Origin: TM7 phylum sp. oral taxon 352
Lineage (GTDB): Bacteria > Patescibacteriota > Saccharimonadia > Saccharimonadales > Saccharimonadaceae
NCBI GenBank assembly: GCA_007845355.1
Contig: SDRQ01000001.1
Coordinates: 1-64,000, forward strand
DNA: 64,000 nt
Direction of reading: 5' to 3'
Position numbers and translations under genes: made by a program. The notes under the pieces were generated by a model. That model had not been told where the DNA came from. It searched no databases and worked only from the letters and a program-made list of their open reading frames with translations. This document shows, piece after piece, positions 37,251 to 46,023 of this stretch; the first letter of the stretch is position 1; each line of letters begins with the position of its first letter.

Positions 37251-38142
37251 TACTAACCGCCTTTGTCAGCAGCTCTCTGTTTGTTTGATAATTATGGTAC
37301 ATTTCTTCCTGAACACTTTCATGAGTACCTGGGTCGTTGTAATCTTTAGTCTGAATGCTTGATTCATACTTCTCCTGAAGTATATTAACTAGCTCTTCGC
37401 CAAATTTAGCCGACACTTTTTCGTACATACATCGTAATTCCTCAATGCTATCAGAACCCAATAAGTTAAATATGGATTGATTGCGCAAAATATCATCATC
37501 ACTTCGCGAGCGAGGTCGCTTCTTAACAGTTATTTCTATAACCGATTCATCAGAAACATATGATCTTAACTGAGTAAAGGCAGAAAACAGAGAGGATTTA
37601 TCTTGTGTAGTTGGTATTTTATCCCTACTAATTGATACTGTTGCGAGGCTCAGAGATTTGTCGGATAGCAATTGCTGTACATCCGGATATAGTATCAGTT
37701 TAGGCTTCAGATACACAATCGGATCATAACCCAGTTTAAACTGCATAAAATTCAAATAATTCATGATTGCGGAATATCTAGCACCATGATGGTTGTATAA
37801 AACGGAGAATATTTTTGTAGACGGAAAATACAGGAATAAAGTAACTTGCACGATTTTCTTTCCTTGGGGTAGTTCAAACTTCTCAAGCGACGAAGACTCC
37901 TTTTCTCCTGTAGTCATCGATCCATCTGTATACATCACAAGAGATCCGGCATAATAATCACCCACTTTTCGCCACGAATGCAGACGCATCGTGATATTGT
38001 CCTTTTTAGGCAATTCATAGTCTCTCTTCTCCACAGGTAGCTCTACGACCTCATTGAACATCTCCTCAATAGTGTGTTGAAGTTCTTCATGCTCCTTATC
38101 GTACGTATAACTAACGTAAATAATCTTTTTAGATTGACTCAT
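37237..38142 (-). CDS. Unknown 301-aa soluble protein of the defence run
   Basis: An N-terminal alpha/beta part starts MSQSKKIIYVSYTYDKEHEE. A central segment TLFLYFPSTKIFSVLYNHHGAR (residues 101-122) has a striking NHHG motif. The C-terminal half is helical, containing RRPRSRSDDD-like basic/acidic residues (about 209-218). No family recognised with confidence. ATG preceded by GGAGAA. It follows fic by 4 nt and overlaps the four-helix protein gene. The soluble plus membrane pairing resembles sensor/effector modules such as Kiwa in layout only; I see no sequence match to KwaA or KwaB. Confidence 0.7.
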   Translation of the reverse strand: MSQSKKIIYVSYTYDKEHEELQHTIEEMFNEVVELPVEKRDYELPKKDNITMRLHSWRKVGDYYAGSLVMYTDGSMTTGEKESSSLEKFELPQGKKIVQVTLFLYFPSTKIFSVLYNHHGARYSAIMNYLNFMQFKLGYDPIVYLKPKLILYPDVQQLLSDKSLSLATVSISRDKIPTTQDKSSLFSAFTQLRSYVSDESVIEITVKKRPRSRSDDDILRNQSIFNLLGSDSIEELRCMYEKVSAKFGEELVNILQEKYESSIQTKDYNDPGTHESVQEEMYHNYQTNRELLTKAVSSEAD

Positions 38143-38146
38143 TCCA

Positions 38147-39016
38147 TTATTCTCCTATCATCCACACTCCACCAACTCTAAACGCCGGTATGGTTTGTCG
38201 AGCAGCTTTATTGGCAGCTACATTTCCAGCGACGCCGTTTTGCTTCGCCCATTCGGACAGCTTGATAATTTTTGATGAAGATAGTAGTGTTATTCGTTTG
38301 TGAAGCGATTCTATAAGCAGTAGCGCAAATAGCTCAGTAAAACCATCGTATCGATTGGTCTTTGTGTATTCATCAAACAATGGATAGTAGTCTGTGTTTT
38401 TACTCTTACTTTGGATAATAATTGGCGGATAGCCAGCCAGCGCAAGCTGTTGATTGATCAATACCCGACCCATCCTGCCGTTTCCATCGGTAAATGGGTG
38501 TATAGCTTCAAACTCTGCGTGAAAATACGCAATTTTATCAAGAAAATAGTCAGTTTCATTTTGATAATAGCTATCAACCAGCTCAGATATCAGTCTCGTT
38601 ACAAATGCCGGATTGGCGCCCAAATTACTACCGACGCGCACCCATTCTTTACCTGATCGAAACCTACCGGCTATATCATCTCTGATGCCAGACATTAGTA
38701 GCGAATGAATGGACAATATTAGACCGGTTGATAGACGTTCGGTGGGGTTTTTAAGTAGTTCGGCAGTTATTTTAGCAAGATTTTTCACCTCATATATTTC
38801 TCTAATTTCGTGATCTTTGACGATTTTATTGTGAATAATAATAGCTTCAGTATCTTGCAAGGTTAGCGTAGAATTTTCGATAGCATTAGAGTTGTAAACC
38901 ATTTCCGACAGCTCGCTCATAGATATCTCATAAAGCGCGCTTTCTTTGCCTTTTGACAACTTATCGTATTGCTTATGCAATGATGCAATTTTGTCTTTTG
39001 TCGTTTGGTTAATCAT
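38147..39016 (-). CDS. Fic family protein (AMPylase-type), class II layout
   Basis: 289 aa. The Fic core HPFTDGNGRMGR (residues 173-184) is complete. An N-terminal inhibitory helix motif SNAIEN (residues 43-48; [ST]xxxE[GN]) identifies a self-inhibited class II Fic. A winged-helix-like C terminus (220-289) may bind DNA. Such enzymes transfer AMP or another nucleotide to Ser/Thr/Tyr of a target. Predicted leaderless (-10 at 39024-39029, 7 nt). As first gene of the coupled defence run it could modify or regulate a partner encoded downstream. Confidence 0.9.
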   Translation of the reverse strand: MINQTTKDKIASLHKQYDKLSKGKESALYEISMSELSEMVYNSNAIENSTLTLQDTEAIIIHNKIVKDHEIREIYEVKNLAKITAELLKNPTERLSTGLILSIHSLLMSGIRDDIAGRFRSGKEWVRVGSNLGANPAFVTRLISELVDSYYQNETDYFLDKIAYFHAEFEAIHPFTDGNGRMGRVLINQQLALAGYPPIIIQSKSKNTDYYPLFDEYTKTNRYDGFTELFALLLIESLHKRITLLSSSKIIKLSEWAKQNGVAGNVAANKAARQTIPAFRVGGVWMIGE

Positions 39017-39023
39017 ATGATTT

Positions 39024-39029
39024 ATTATA
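39024..39029 (-). promoter_or_regulatory. Extended -10 box of fic and the defence run
   Basis: TGCTATAAT, 7 nt before the fic ATG. It is the only clear promoter upstream of the seven-gene run. Confidence 0.6.
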
Positions 39030-39082
39030 GCATATTTATCGTGAAAATCACCAACTTTATGCCATTTTTCACGGTAAGTTGC

Positions 39083-41932
39083 TTATTGTATGGCAAATTC
39101 TATGGTAAATAACCTATCGGTAATTACCCCGCCCTCAGACGCTTGTTGCGCTAGAGCTATTTTATCGGATATTTGCTCGTCCATACTGTCTTCGAGGTCG
39201 TATTTCTCGCGGTTGAGAGTGCGTACTTTTTTGCGTAAAACTTGGACTTCGCTGGCAATTTTTAGACGAGAAGCGGCATCACCTGCCTGACGTTCTTGCT
39301 TTTGCAATTCTTGAATCTTAGCATTAAGCTTATCAGCCTTCATTTCGTATTCGACAATTTTGTCTTTATATTGACGCTCTAGCAGATCTTTTTTATCAAG
39401 GTAAGCGTCAGTGTTGCGACCCTTGACTTCCTCTTGGCGTTCAGCAATTTGCTGAGCCAGGTGATTTTGCAACACTTCTGTAGGGGCAACTGCTTTTTGG
39501 TTGCTATCAGCAGCGTATAGCTCGAGGATCTTGCGGCAAGTCTCCGTATCAAGCAACATACCGTCTTCTGTCTGCGCTGACGCCAAAATGTAACTTTCGC
39601 TCATATCCGAAGAGCCTATTTTCATCGGAAAGGTTACCTGCTCGACAACCATTGTGCCGCGGGCGCCGATCAGCTTTTTAACCTCAGAAGCGACTCGATC
39701 AGACTGGCTCATGTCAAAGATAAGTTCTGCTGGCGGCGTTGGCGCAGTCTTTGCTGTACGGCGCACATATTCTGCCAAATCGTCGGCATATTTGTATTGC
39801 CGAGCGTGCAGCAAGCGTTCAGTTTTATAGAAATATGTTCCGCATTCGATGTTTTTTTCCGGTGCAGTTTTTAGATCAAAAACGTGTTCGTTTGCAAACG
39901 ACGCGTTGCCGCGCAGTATATAGCGCGTCAGGTTCATAAACAATCGCTCAAAGCGCGTAAAGGCTTCTTCAGCTTGCTCGTCGTAGCGGCGGAAACGATC
40001 TTGCACGTGAGGATCAAGCCCCTCAAAAATCCGGGTACGCGCCGCTTGTTGCTCAGTATCAATTTCTATCTTAAATTCTTCTTGTAACTTTTCAAACCGT
40101 TGGCTAATCTCATCATCGGTGCGGCACGTGTTCAAAATATCGCTAATTTTCTTTTCAAAATCCAGTCCGCTTTCAATCGCGCCTAGTACATCATTGCTGG
40201 CGCCAAATGTACTTTTGAACAAACTAAATTTGTCAGTCAATAGTTCAAGAATTCGCTGCTCGGCGACATTGCCTTGATTGCTAAAATTCACCACAACAAC
40301 ATCGTATTTCTGCCCCATGCGATGGACTCGCCCAATTCGCTGTTCAACGCGCTGCGGATTCCATGGTAAGTCATAATTAATTAGCATGGAGCAAAATTGC
40401 AAGTTGATACCTTCGCTGGCCGCTTCGGTGGCGATCATGATCTGCATTTTGTCATCTTTGAATTTATCAATTAACGCCTTGCGGCGGTCCGCTGATTCTA
40501 TACCAGTAACGACATCGGAATTTTCATTATCCGCCAACCATTGGCGATAAATCTCGGTACTTTCCGGCGAGTTATTTTGTCCGTTGAATAACACTATTTT
40601 TCCATCATAGCCCTGCTTTTTAAGCGTTTTGGCGATATAGTTCTGCGTAAGGGTTGATTCGGTAAAAATAATTGCTTTGCGAGCAGCTTTTGATTCCAGT
40701 GCATTAAAGCCGACATTGATCGCCTCGACCAATTTTTCGGCTTTGACATTTTCTTTGATTGAATCAGCAAAGTCGGCGTATGATTTTAGTTCATCGATTT
40801 CAGCCTGAAACTCGGCGCGCTCTTTGGCCGATTTAATTATATAGTCATCGTAAGCGCCAGTCTCCTCAAATGCCTCAATTTCTTCATCGTTCAGATCGCC
40901 CAGCTCATCAATCAAGCCACCGCGGTTATCGCGAACCTTACCCGCAGCATACTCTTCCTCCATGCGCCGTACAATATTCCGGAGTGTACTGGCAACTGCG
41001 AACGTGGATGAACCGAGACGTTTGCGAAGAATCAGCGCTGACAAGTGGCGCTGCGAAGATGCAAATGCATACAGTTTATCGCGATGCAAATATTCGTCCA
41101 CCAGCTCATATAATTTTTGCTCATCGCCAGATGGTTCAAATTGCACCGTCTTGGCAATACGGTCAGTGTATTTAATATATTTCTTGACCTCCGATCGCAA
41201 AGTACGCTTGGCAATTTTGCTCATGCGCGAGCGAAGATCATCGAGTGCAAACGGATGATTTGACTTAATATAGCGTTGGCGAAAAACATCAAGCTTATAA
41301 AAATATTTAGGGTCAACAACCGACACTAAGCCGTATAATTCTTCAAGTCTATTCTGCAGAGGCGTGGCTGTGAGGAGCAGCGATTTTTCAGAACCTTTAG
41401 CGATATCAGAGACCGCACTAGCGATACCCTTTTGGTTATTATAAAAATTCCTTAACTTATGCGCCTCATCAAGAACTAGCAAATTCCAGCCGTTTGATAA
41501 CCTTGTCGAATGGCGATTGGCAAATTCGTAAGAACAAATATAGATGCCGTCTTTTTCGATGGTTCTTTTTGCCTTCATCCATTTGGAGTCGACAACGGTT
41601 GCTGGTAAATTGAACTTTTCTTGCAATTCCTGCGCCCATTGCTGGCGCAAGCTCGACGGCGCAATAATCAGGATCTTTCGTTTGCGTTCCGAGTAGTATT
41701 GCATGATAACGATACCTGCCTCAATAGTTTTGCCGAGGCCGACTTCATCCGCCAAGATAATACCGCGAGCCATTGGTGAGTTTAATGCAAACAGCGCCGC
41801 GTCAATTTGGTGCGGTGTCGGGATAATCTGAGCATCGAACATCAAGCCCGACAACTTAGCAACGTCATCGTTAGCATAGACGCGCTCAAGCTCATGGGCA
41901 ATATACTTTGCCTGATAATCAGAGTTAATCAT
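39083..41932 (-). CDS. SNF2/RapA-like helicase
   Basis: 949 aa. SNF2-type motor: LADEVGLGKTIEAG (motif I), LLVLDEAHKLRN (motif II), LLTATPLQN (III), ATEAASEGINLQFC (V) and QRIGRVHRMGQ (VI). After the motor, residues 620-949 hold an unknown domain and a long coiled coil (about 840-920). Resembles RapA and the SNF2 helicases of DISARM (DrmD) and other phage-defence clusters. No DISARM methylase or DrmA/B/C is present. It has its own leaderless promoter (41940-41945). Confidence 0.88.
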   Translation of the reverse strand: MINSDYQAKYIAHELERVYANDDVAKLSGLMFDAQIIPTPHQIDAALFALNSPMARGIILADEVGLGKTIEAGIVIMQYYSERKRKILIIAPSSLRQQWAQELQEKFNLPATVVDSKWMKAKRTIEKDGIYICSYEFANRHSTRLSNGWNLLVLDEAHKLRNFYNNQKGIASAVSDIAKGSEKSLLLTATPLQNRLEELYGLVSVVDPKYFYKLDVFRQRYIKSNHPFALDDLRSRMSKIAKRTLRSEVKKYIKYTDRIAKTVQFEPSGDEQKLYELVDEYLHRDKLYAFASSQRHLSALILRKRLGSSTFAVASTLRNIVRRMEEEYAAGKVRDNRGGLIDELGDLNDEEIEAFEETGAYDDYIIKSAKERAEFQAEIDELKSYADFADSIKENVKAEKLVEAINVGFNALESKAARKAIIFTESTLTQNYIAKTLKKQGYDGKIVLFNGQNNSPESTEIYRQWLADNENSDVVTGIESADRRKALIDKFKDDKMQIMIATEAASEGINLQFCSMLINYDLPWNPQRVEQRIGRVHRMGQKYDVVVVNFSNQGNVAEQRILELLTDKFSLFKSTFGASNDVLGAIESGLDFEKKISDILNTCRTDDEISQRFEKLQEEFKIEIDTEQQAARTRIFEGLDPHVQDRFRRYDEQAEEAFTRFERLFMNLTRYILRGNASFANEHVFDLKTAPEKNIECGTYFYKTERLLHARQYKYADDLAEYVRRTAKTAPTPPAELIFDMSQSDRVASEVKKLIGARGTMVVEQVTFPMKIGSSDMSESYILASAQTEDGMLLDTETCRKILELYAADSNQKAVAPTEVLQNHLAQQIAERQEEVKGRNTDAYLDKKDLLERQYKDKIVEYEMKADKLNAKIQELQKQERQAGDAASRLKIASEVQVLRKKVRTLNREKYDLEDSMDEQISDKIALAQQASEGGVITDRLFTIEFAIQ

Positions 41933-41939
41933 CAGAGTT

Positions 41940-41945
41940 ATTATA
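41940..41945 (-). promoter_or_regulatory. Extended -10 box of the SNF2 helicase gene
   Basis: TGTTATAAT, 7 nt before the ATG at 41932. Confidence 0.55.
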
Positions 41946-41953
41946 ACATTTTT

Positions 41954-42598
41954 CTAATCGATGGTTCGGAAGGATTGCTTGGTGATTAATAAATGAGACA
42001 TAAGAGGTATGCCAAGTAGCTCGCCGGCACGTTTGAGCCGATTGGTCGTTTCTATGTCGGCCTGGCTTGGTCTCATACTCCCGCTCGGATGATTATGTGC
42101 CACGATGATGCTGGCGGCACGATCGGCGATGGCGTCGGCGAAAACCTCGCGCGGGTGTACCAGGCTGGCCGTCAACGTACCGATAGTCACCACCCGCTTG
42201 GCAATCAAACGATTCGCACCATCCAGTGTCAGGCAAACAAAATATTCCTGCTTTTTGTCGCGAATGTCGACCAGTAGCTCGACCGCCTTTTCTGGACTGT
42301 CGATGATTGGCTGGTCGCTGTCCAGCAAGTACCGCCGCGCCAGTTCCAAACTCGCCAAAATCACCGAGATTTTCGCTTCACCCAAACCAACCACGCTACG
42401 CAGATCATCATACGAAACATCACCGCCCTTTTGACGCAAAATTTTCAGCACCTCGCGCGCAATCTTGCCGACATTGGCCCGAGCATTACCGCTGCCAATA
42501 ATCGCCATCAACAGCTCCAAGTCGCTCAGCCGCGCCGTACCGTAACGTGCCAATTTCTCGCGGGGACGGTCGATTTTCGGCTTGTCGAGCACTTTCAT
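41954..42598 (-). CDS. radC: RadC-family JAB/MPN protein
   Basis: 214 aa. An N-terminal UPF0758/helix-hairpin-helix-like segment (RDREKLARYG-type start, residues 8-70) is followed by a JAB/MPN metalloprotease-like domain with HNHPSGSMRPSQADIE (zinc ligands). Despite the name its role in repair is doubtful, and RadC genes are often linked to mobile or defence loci. Predicted leaderless (-10 at 42605-42610, 6 nt). It ends 9 nt before the helicase promoter. Confidence 0.92.
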   Translation of the reverse strand: MKVLDKPKIDRPREKLARYGTARLSDLELLMAIIGSGNARANVGKIAREVLKILRQKGGDVSYDDLRSVVGLGEAKISVILASLELARRYLLDSDQPIIDSPEKAVELLVDIRDKKQEYFVCLTLDGANRLIAKRVVTIGTLTASLVHPREVFADAIADRAASIIVAHNHPSGSMRPSQADIETTNRLKRAGELLGIPLMSHLLITKQSFRTID

Positions 42599-42604
42599 AG
42601 TCTT

Positions 42605-42610
42605 ATTATA
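42605..42610 (-). promoter_or_regulatory. Extended -10 box of radC
   Basis: TGATATAAT, 6 nt before the ATG at 42598. Confidence 0.6.
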
Positions 42611-42695
42611 TCAGGCTTTAACCATTCATCAGCTGCCAATCTTCGCGCTATCATTTCGTGCAGTCCTATTTATCGCTTACACCACGCAAAGATCA

Positions 42696-44639
42696 TCAGC
42701 TATTCGGAATCGCTCTAGCTTGTCGGCCGCGCGCCACACACATCGCCACCACCAACACACCAACCAGCCGCGATACCAATGATGAGTCATCCGCAGCAGA
42801 TTGAGTCATTGTCACCAACCCCTCTTCTGGATTTAGCGGACTATCGTCTGACCATAAACCAGATGATGGATGGGTATTCATCAGCAAATCATCACCATTC
42901 GCGACACTTTCTTCGCCATTATAGACACAATCATCCAGAATATCGTTAAGTTCTGCTTGCTCTACAGACAGGTTGATGCCTGATTTTATGTCACTAACAT
43001 CCATAATTACACTTTCAATTTCATCATCACTGCGCAGCAAATCGCTTTTTTCCGATATTTTCACAAACTCCTCACGAAGCACGAGACATTCCTCTGGAAT
43101 TTTCGTTGCCACCTCGTCCGACTCAACATCAAGTGTTGGCTCAATAATCGGTGAGGTGGAAATAATTACTTGTTCCACTGGCTCAGAGTCATCAGTTTCT
43201 TCACGCACTGTAATCGTTTCTACCGGCAGCGCAATCGTCACTGCTTCAGTAGAAGACGCTTCCGACTCTACTACTGGGGACTCCTGCCGTTCGATAAAGA
43301 AAACCGCATCTTCTTCAGCCCAAAAATCATTATCCTTACCATGACTACGCTCTATCGCCGTACCACTATAGTCAAGTTGCTCAATTGACAAGACCTGTGT
43401 ATCAGTGAAAATTTGATCCGCCGCCAATATGTCAATCTCCTCGTTTGGGGGATCAACCTTAGCTTCATCAACTATTGCGGCATCAACCAGCCGCTCATTA
43501 TCAACAATGTCAGTCGATTCGACAGAATTATTATAATCCGGCGTCGCATCTATATTAATCTCGTTAGATTGAATGTATACTGGTGCTTTCGTGCCAGAAT
43601 TGTCAATTGGTACCGTAATCGCAGATTTATCCGCCCCTACTGCATCAAATTGTGCTGCCAAGTGCTGCTGCTCGGAAATTGACGTAAAAGCACTTTCATC
43701 ATTTTCTGCTTCTCGGCTCGGCTCAGACTCTACAGCCTTAGCAGCAATCTTATTATCGCTAGCCGCAGGGTAAACAGTTTCATGTTCCAGCGAATTGCTA
43801 TTATCATCAACGGTTTGGGTGTTCTTATCTATCACTACCGATACCGGCGCATTTTCCGTCTTTGTCGGCGCATCTAAGGACTCTGGTGCCGGCTTCTTAC
43901 TGTCATTATGCACTGCGTCAGAAATAGAATCAATAATGTGCGGCTTCATCTCCACCGAAGGGCTGACCACCCCTATCTTCTCAATGCCCACATCCTCGCC
44001 CGAAGCTTCAATCGCCTGGTTAGTCGAAGTTTTATCTTCTCGTTCCTGCGGTATGAGTTTCTCAGTTGACTTATTTGTTTTAGTTGTCAAATCTATGGGC
44101 TTCGCCTCTGATACCACTGGCTCAGGTGCTTTTTTAATAATAGGCTCTTGATAATCGGTAGACTCTGAATATCCCGCCAACACCAATTCTCCGCGTCCAT
44201 TTTCATCCAGACTATCGAAATCATCTGGAGCCAATAGTCTATCCAAATAGCTTTGTTTTGGTGTCATTTCCAACAAATTAGGAATCGCCTCTTCATCCGC
44301 AGAATTCATATCATCAGATACATTCTCCTGTCTTTCCGACTCCTGTTTCATGACTAACGCCTGAGGTTTTACGCACTGACTAAGAAATGAGCAGCCAACA
44401 CATGTAGCACATGCCGTTTGACCAATTGACGCTGATACTTTCTCGGTAGAAGGTAACTCTGCTTCACCGCTAGCTACCGCCACCAAATCAAACCGACCTA
44501 CACCATCAGTCACTTCTTCACCAACACTAGACGAAAAATCCTCGCTAATATTGCCATCTCTCAGCGACAAAAACACATCAAAATCATCACCATCAATTAC
44601 TGTCGATGATAATTCTACTGTAGTCGTCACCCCAATCAT
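42696..44639 (-). CDS. Acidic, probably disordered protein with CxxCxxCx5C cluster
   Basis: 647 aa. Residues 77-89 hold four cysteines spaced CxxCxxCx5C (ACATCVGCSFLSQC), suitable for an Fe-S cluster or zinc. The remaining 550 residues are rich in Glu, Asp, Ser, Thr and Val with no evident fold. A short hydrophobic stretch (LVGVLVVAMCVA) near the C terminus is followed by basic residues and may anchor it. Its start overlaps the flavin reductase stop as ATGA, making it the fourth gene of nrdD-nrdG-reductase-this. No family recognised. An electron-carrier or scaffold role for the reductase is inferred from context. Confidence 0.7.
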   Translation of the reverse strand: MIGVTTTVELSSTVIDGDDFDVFLSLRDGNISEDFSSSVGEEVTDGVGRFDLVAVASGEAELPSTEKVSASIGQTACATCVGCSFLSQCVKPQALVMKQESERQENVSDDMNSADEEAIPNLLEMTPKQSYLDRLLAPDDFDSLDENGRGELVLAGYSESTDYQEPIIKKAPEPVVSEAKPIDLTTKTNKSTEKLIPQEREDKTSTNQAIEASGEDVGIEKIGVVSPSVEMKPHIIDSISDAVHNDSKKPAPESLDAPTKTENAPVSVVIDKNTQTVDDNSNSLEHETVYPAASDNKIAAKAVESEPSREAENDESAFTSISEQQHLAAQFDAVGADKSAITVPIDNSGTKAPVYIQSNEINIDATPDYNNSVESTDIVDNERLVDAAIVDEAKVDPPNEEIDILAADQIFTDTQVLSIEQLDYSGTAIERSHGKDNDFWAEEDAVFFIERQESPVVESEASSTEAVTIALPVETITVREETDDSEPVEQVIISTSPIIEPTLDVESDEVATKIPEECLVLREEFVKISEKSDLLRSDDEIESVIMDVSDIKSGINLSVEQAELNDILDDCVYNGEESVANGDDLLMNTHPSSGLWSDDSPLNPEEGLVTMTQSAADDSSLVSRLVGVLVVAMCVARGRQARAIPNS

Positions 44640-45298
44640 TGCTCAAAAAACGTCTCCGTTGAAATTTTCAATTCACTTACACCAGCGGCGGATAATTTTT
44701 GCCAAACATCTCTAACGAACGGCAGACTTCCACAGACCAAAAAATGCGCATCTTCTGGCGTTTCATGAACAATTTTTTCCACATTAAATCGACCGTTAAA
44801 CCAACCGTCTTTTTCTTCAACTTGCTGGCGAGTACTGAACTTCTTCACTTTAATATTTGACGCCGCTAGCTCATTTCCAAAAACCATATATTCTGGCGAT
44901 TTTTGGCTAAAATATAAAAACGTCGGCTGGCTAGAACTTGCCATAACGCTCCAAATTGGACTAAGTCCACAGCCCGCAGCAATTCCAACCAAAGGACTTT
45001 CTGTTTGCGGATTGAAATCGCCATAAGCGTGGCTAATTTGTAATTTATCGCCAACATTCCGTGAGCATAAATAGCTAGAAAATTCACCACCAACATTCTT
45101 CACAGTAATTGACATTAGCTCATCGTCAGGAGTAGAAGAAATACTATAAGCCTTCCCTTCACGCACGCTACTACCATCAATAAAAACCGTAATATATTGT
45201 CCGGCGGTAAAGTCGAACGGTCGCGCAAAATATAACGTCTTCACCTCAGGATTTTCCTGACGGACGCGCACAATTTCAACCTCTAATGAATCACGCAT
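44636..45298 (-). CDS. Ferredoxin-NADP reductase-like flavoprotein
   Basis: 220 aa. FAD-binding beta barrel with GKAYSISS (variant of RxYS), then a nucleotide-binding half with GIAAGCGLSPIWSVM and FLVCGSLPFVRDVW. It moves electrons between NAD(P)H and a small carrier. In this operon the obvious consumer is NrdG, whose [4Fe-4S] cluster needs a low-potential electron to activate NrdD. Overlaps nrdG by 16 nt upstream and the acidic Cys-cluster gene by 4 nt downstream. Confidence 0.88.
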   Translation of the reverse strand: MRDSLEVEIVRVRQENPEVKTLYFARPFDFTAGQYITVFIDGSSVREGKAYSISSTPDDELMSITVKNVGGEFSSYLCSRNVGDKLQISHAYGDFNPQTESPLVGIAAGCGLSPIWSVMASSSQPTFLYFSQKSPEYMVFGNELAASNIKVKKFSTRQQVEEKDGWFNGRFNVEKIVHETPEDAHFLVCGSLPFVRDVWQKLSAAGVSELKISTETFFEQ

Positions 45299-46023
45299 TC
45301 TCCAACGTACCTTTCCATTATTTTCTGAGCTTCTCTAAATTCTTCGTCAGTAAAAGTGTGGTAATTCGCAAACTTCGGACTAATTGTCGTGCCAGTGCGA
45401 AAATGCTGCAAGGCAAATCTCTTCGCGCCCTTAACTAGCTCGCCAATCTTCTCAAAATCGCTAACCTCCAATTGCTCGCGGACAATTGTCGTACGAAATT
45501 CGTGATCAATTCCCGAATCAATCATCAACCGAACATTCTCTTTGATCGCTTCCAAATCAATCGGTCGCGCCGCAATCTCAACATACTTTTCCAGCGGACC
45601 TTTTACATCCATCGCAATAAAGTCGATCAGCCCTTCTTCAACCATTCCACGAACTATATCTGGATGCGTGCCGTTGGTGTCCAATTTAATATCAAAACCA
45701 AGTTCCTTAATCATCCGACATAACTCCGGCAAATCTTCGTTTACCGTTGGCTCACCGCCAGAAATCACCACGCCGTCCAGTCGACCAACTCGCGATTTTA
45801 GAAATATCATCACTTCATCAACTGGAATACTCGGCGCCAATCGTTCAGGCAATACCAATTCAGGATTATGGCAATAACCGCACCGCATATTACAACCAGA
45901 GAGAAACAGAGCTGCCGCCACGTGCCCTGGATAATCCACGAGCGACAGCTTCTGGATTCCACCAATTGATACCTTAAGCTGCCGCGACGGCGCTAAGTCG
46001 CTGGTGTTCGGCGGCATTGTCAT
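45283..46023 (-). CDS. nrdG: Anaerobic ribonucleotide reductase activase (radical SAM)
   Basis: 246 aa. The radical SAM motif CNMRCGYCHN (CxxxCxxC), then GGEPTVNEDL and LDTNGT. Generates the glycyl radical on NrdD using SAM and a reduced [4Fe-4S] cluster. It is longer than typical NrdG (about 155-175 aa) and resembles the PflA/NrdG-like activases used with class III enzymes in many anaerobes. ATG preceded by GAGGGA. Overlaps nrdD by 50 nt. Confidence 0.93.
   Translation of the reverse strand: MTMPPNTSDLAPSRQLKVSIGGIQKLSLVDYPGHVAAALFLSGCNMRCGYCHNPELVLPERLAPSIPVDEVMIFLKSRVGRLDGVVISGGEPTVNEDLPELCRMIKELGFDIKLDTNGTHPDIVRGMVEEGLIDFIAMDVKGPLEKYVEIAARPIDLEAIKENVRLMIDSGIDHEFRTTIVREQLEVSDFEKIGELVKGAKRFALQHFRTGTTISPKFANYHTFTDEEFREAQKIMERYVGECVIH

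Noticed and set aside
36816-38142. Kiwa (KwaA/KwaB) defence system
   Set aside because: Only the layout (four-helix protein plus soluble partner) agrees; I see no KwaB/DUF4868 features, so I do not name it.
39083-41932. DISARM system
   Set aside because: A SNF2 motor is present, but no DrmA, DrmB, DrmC or DrmMI/MII gene is in the window.
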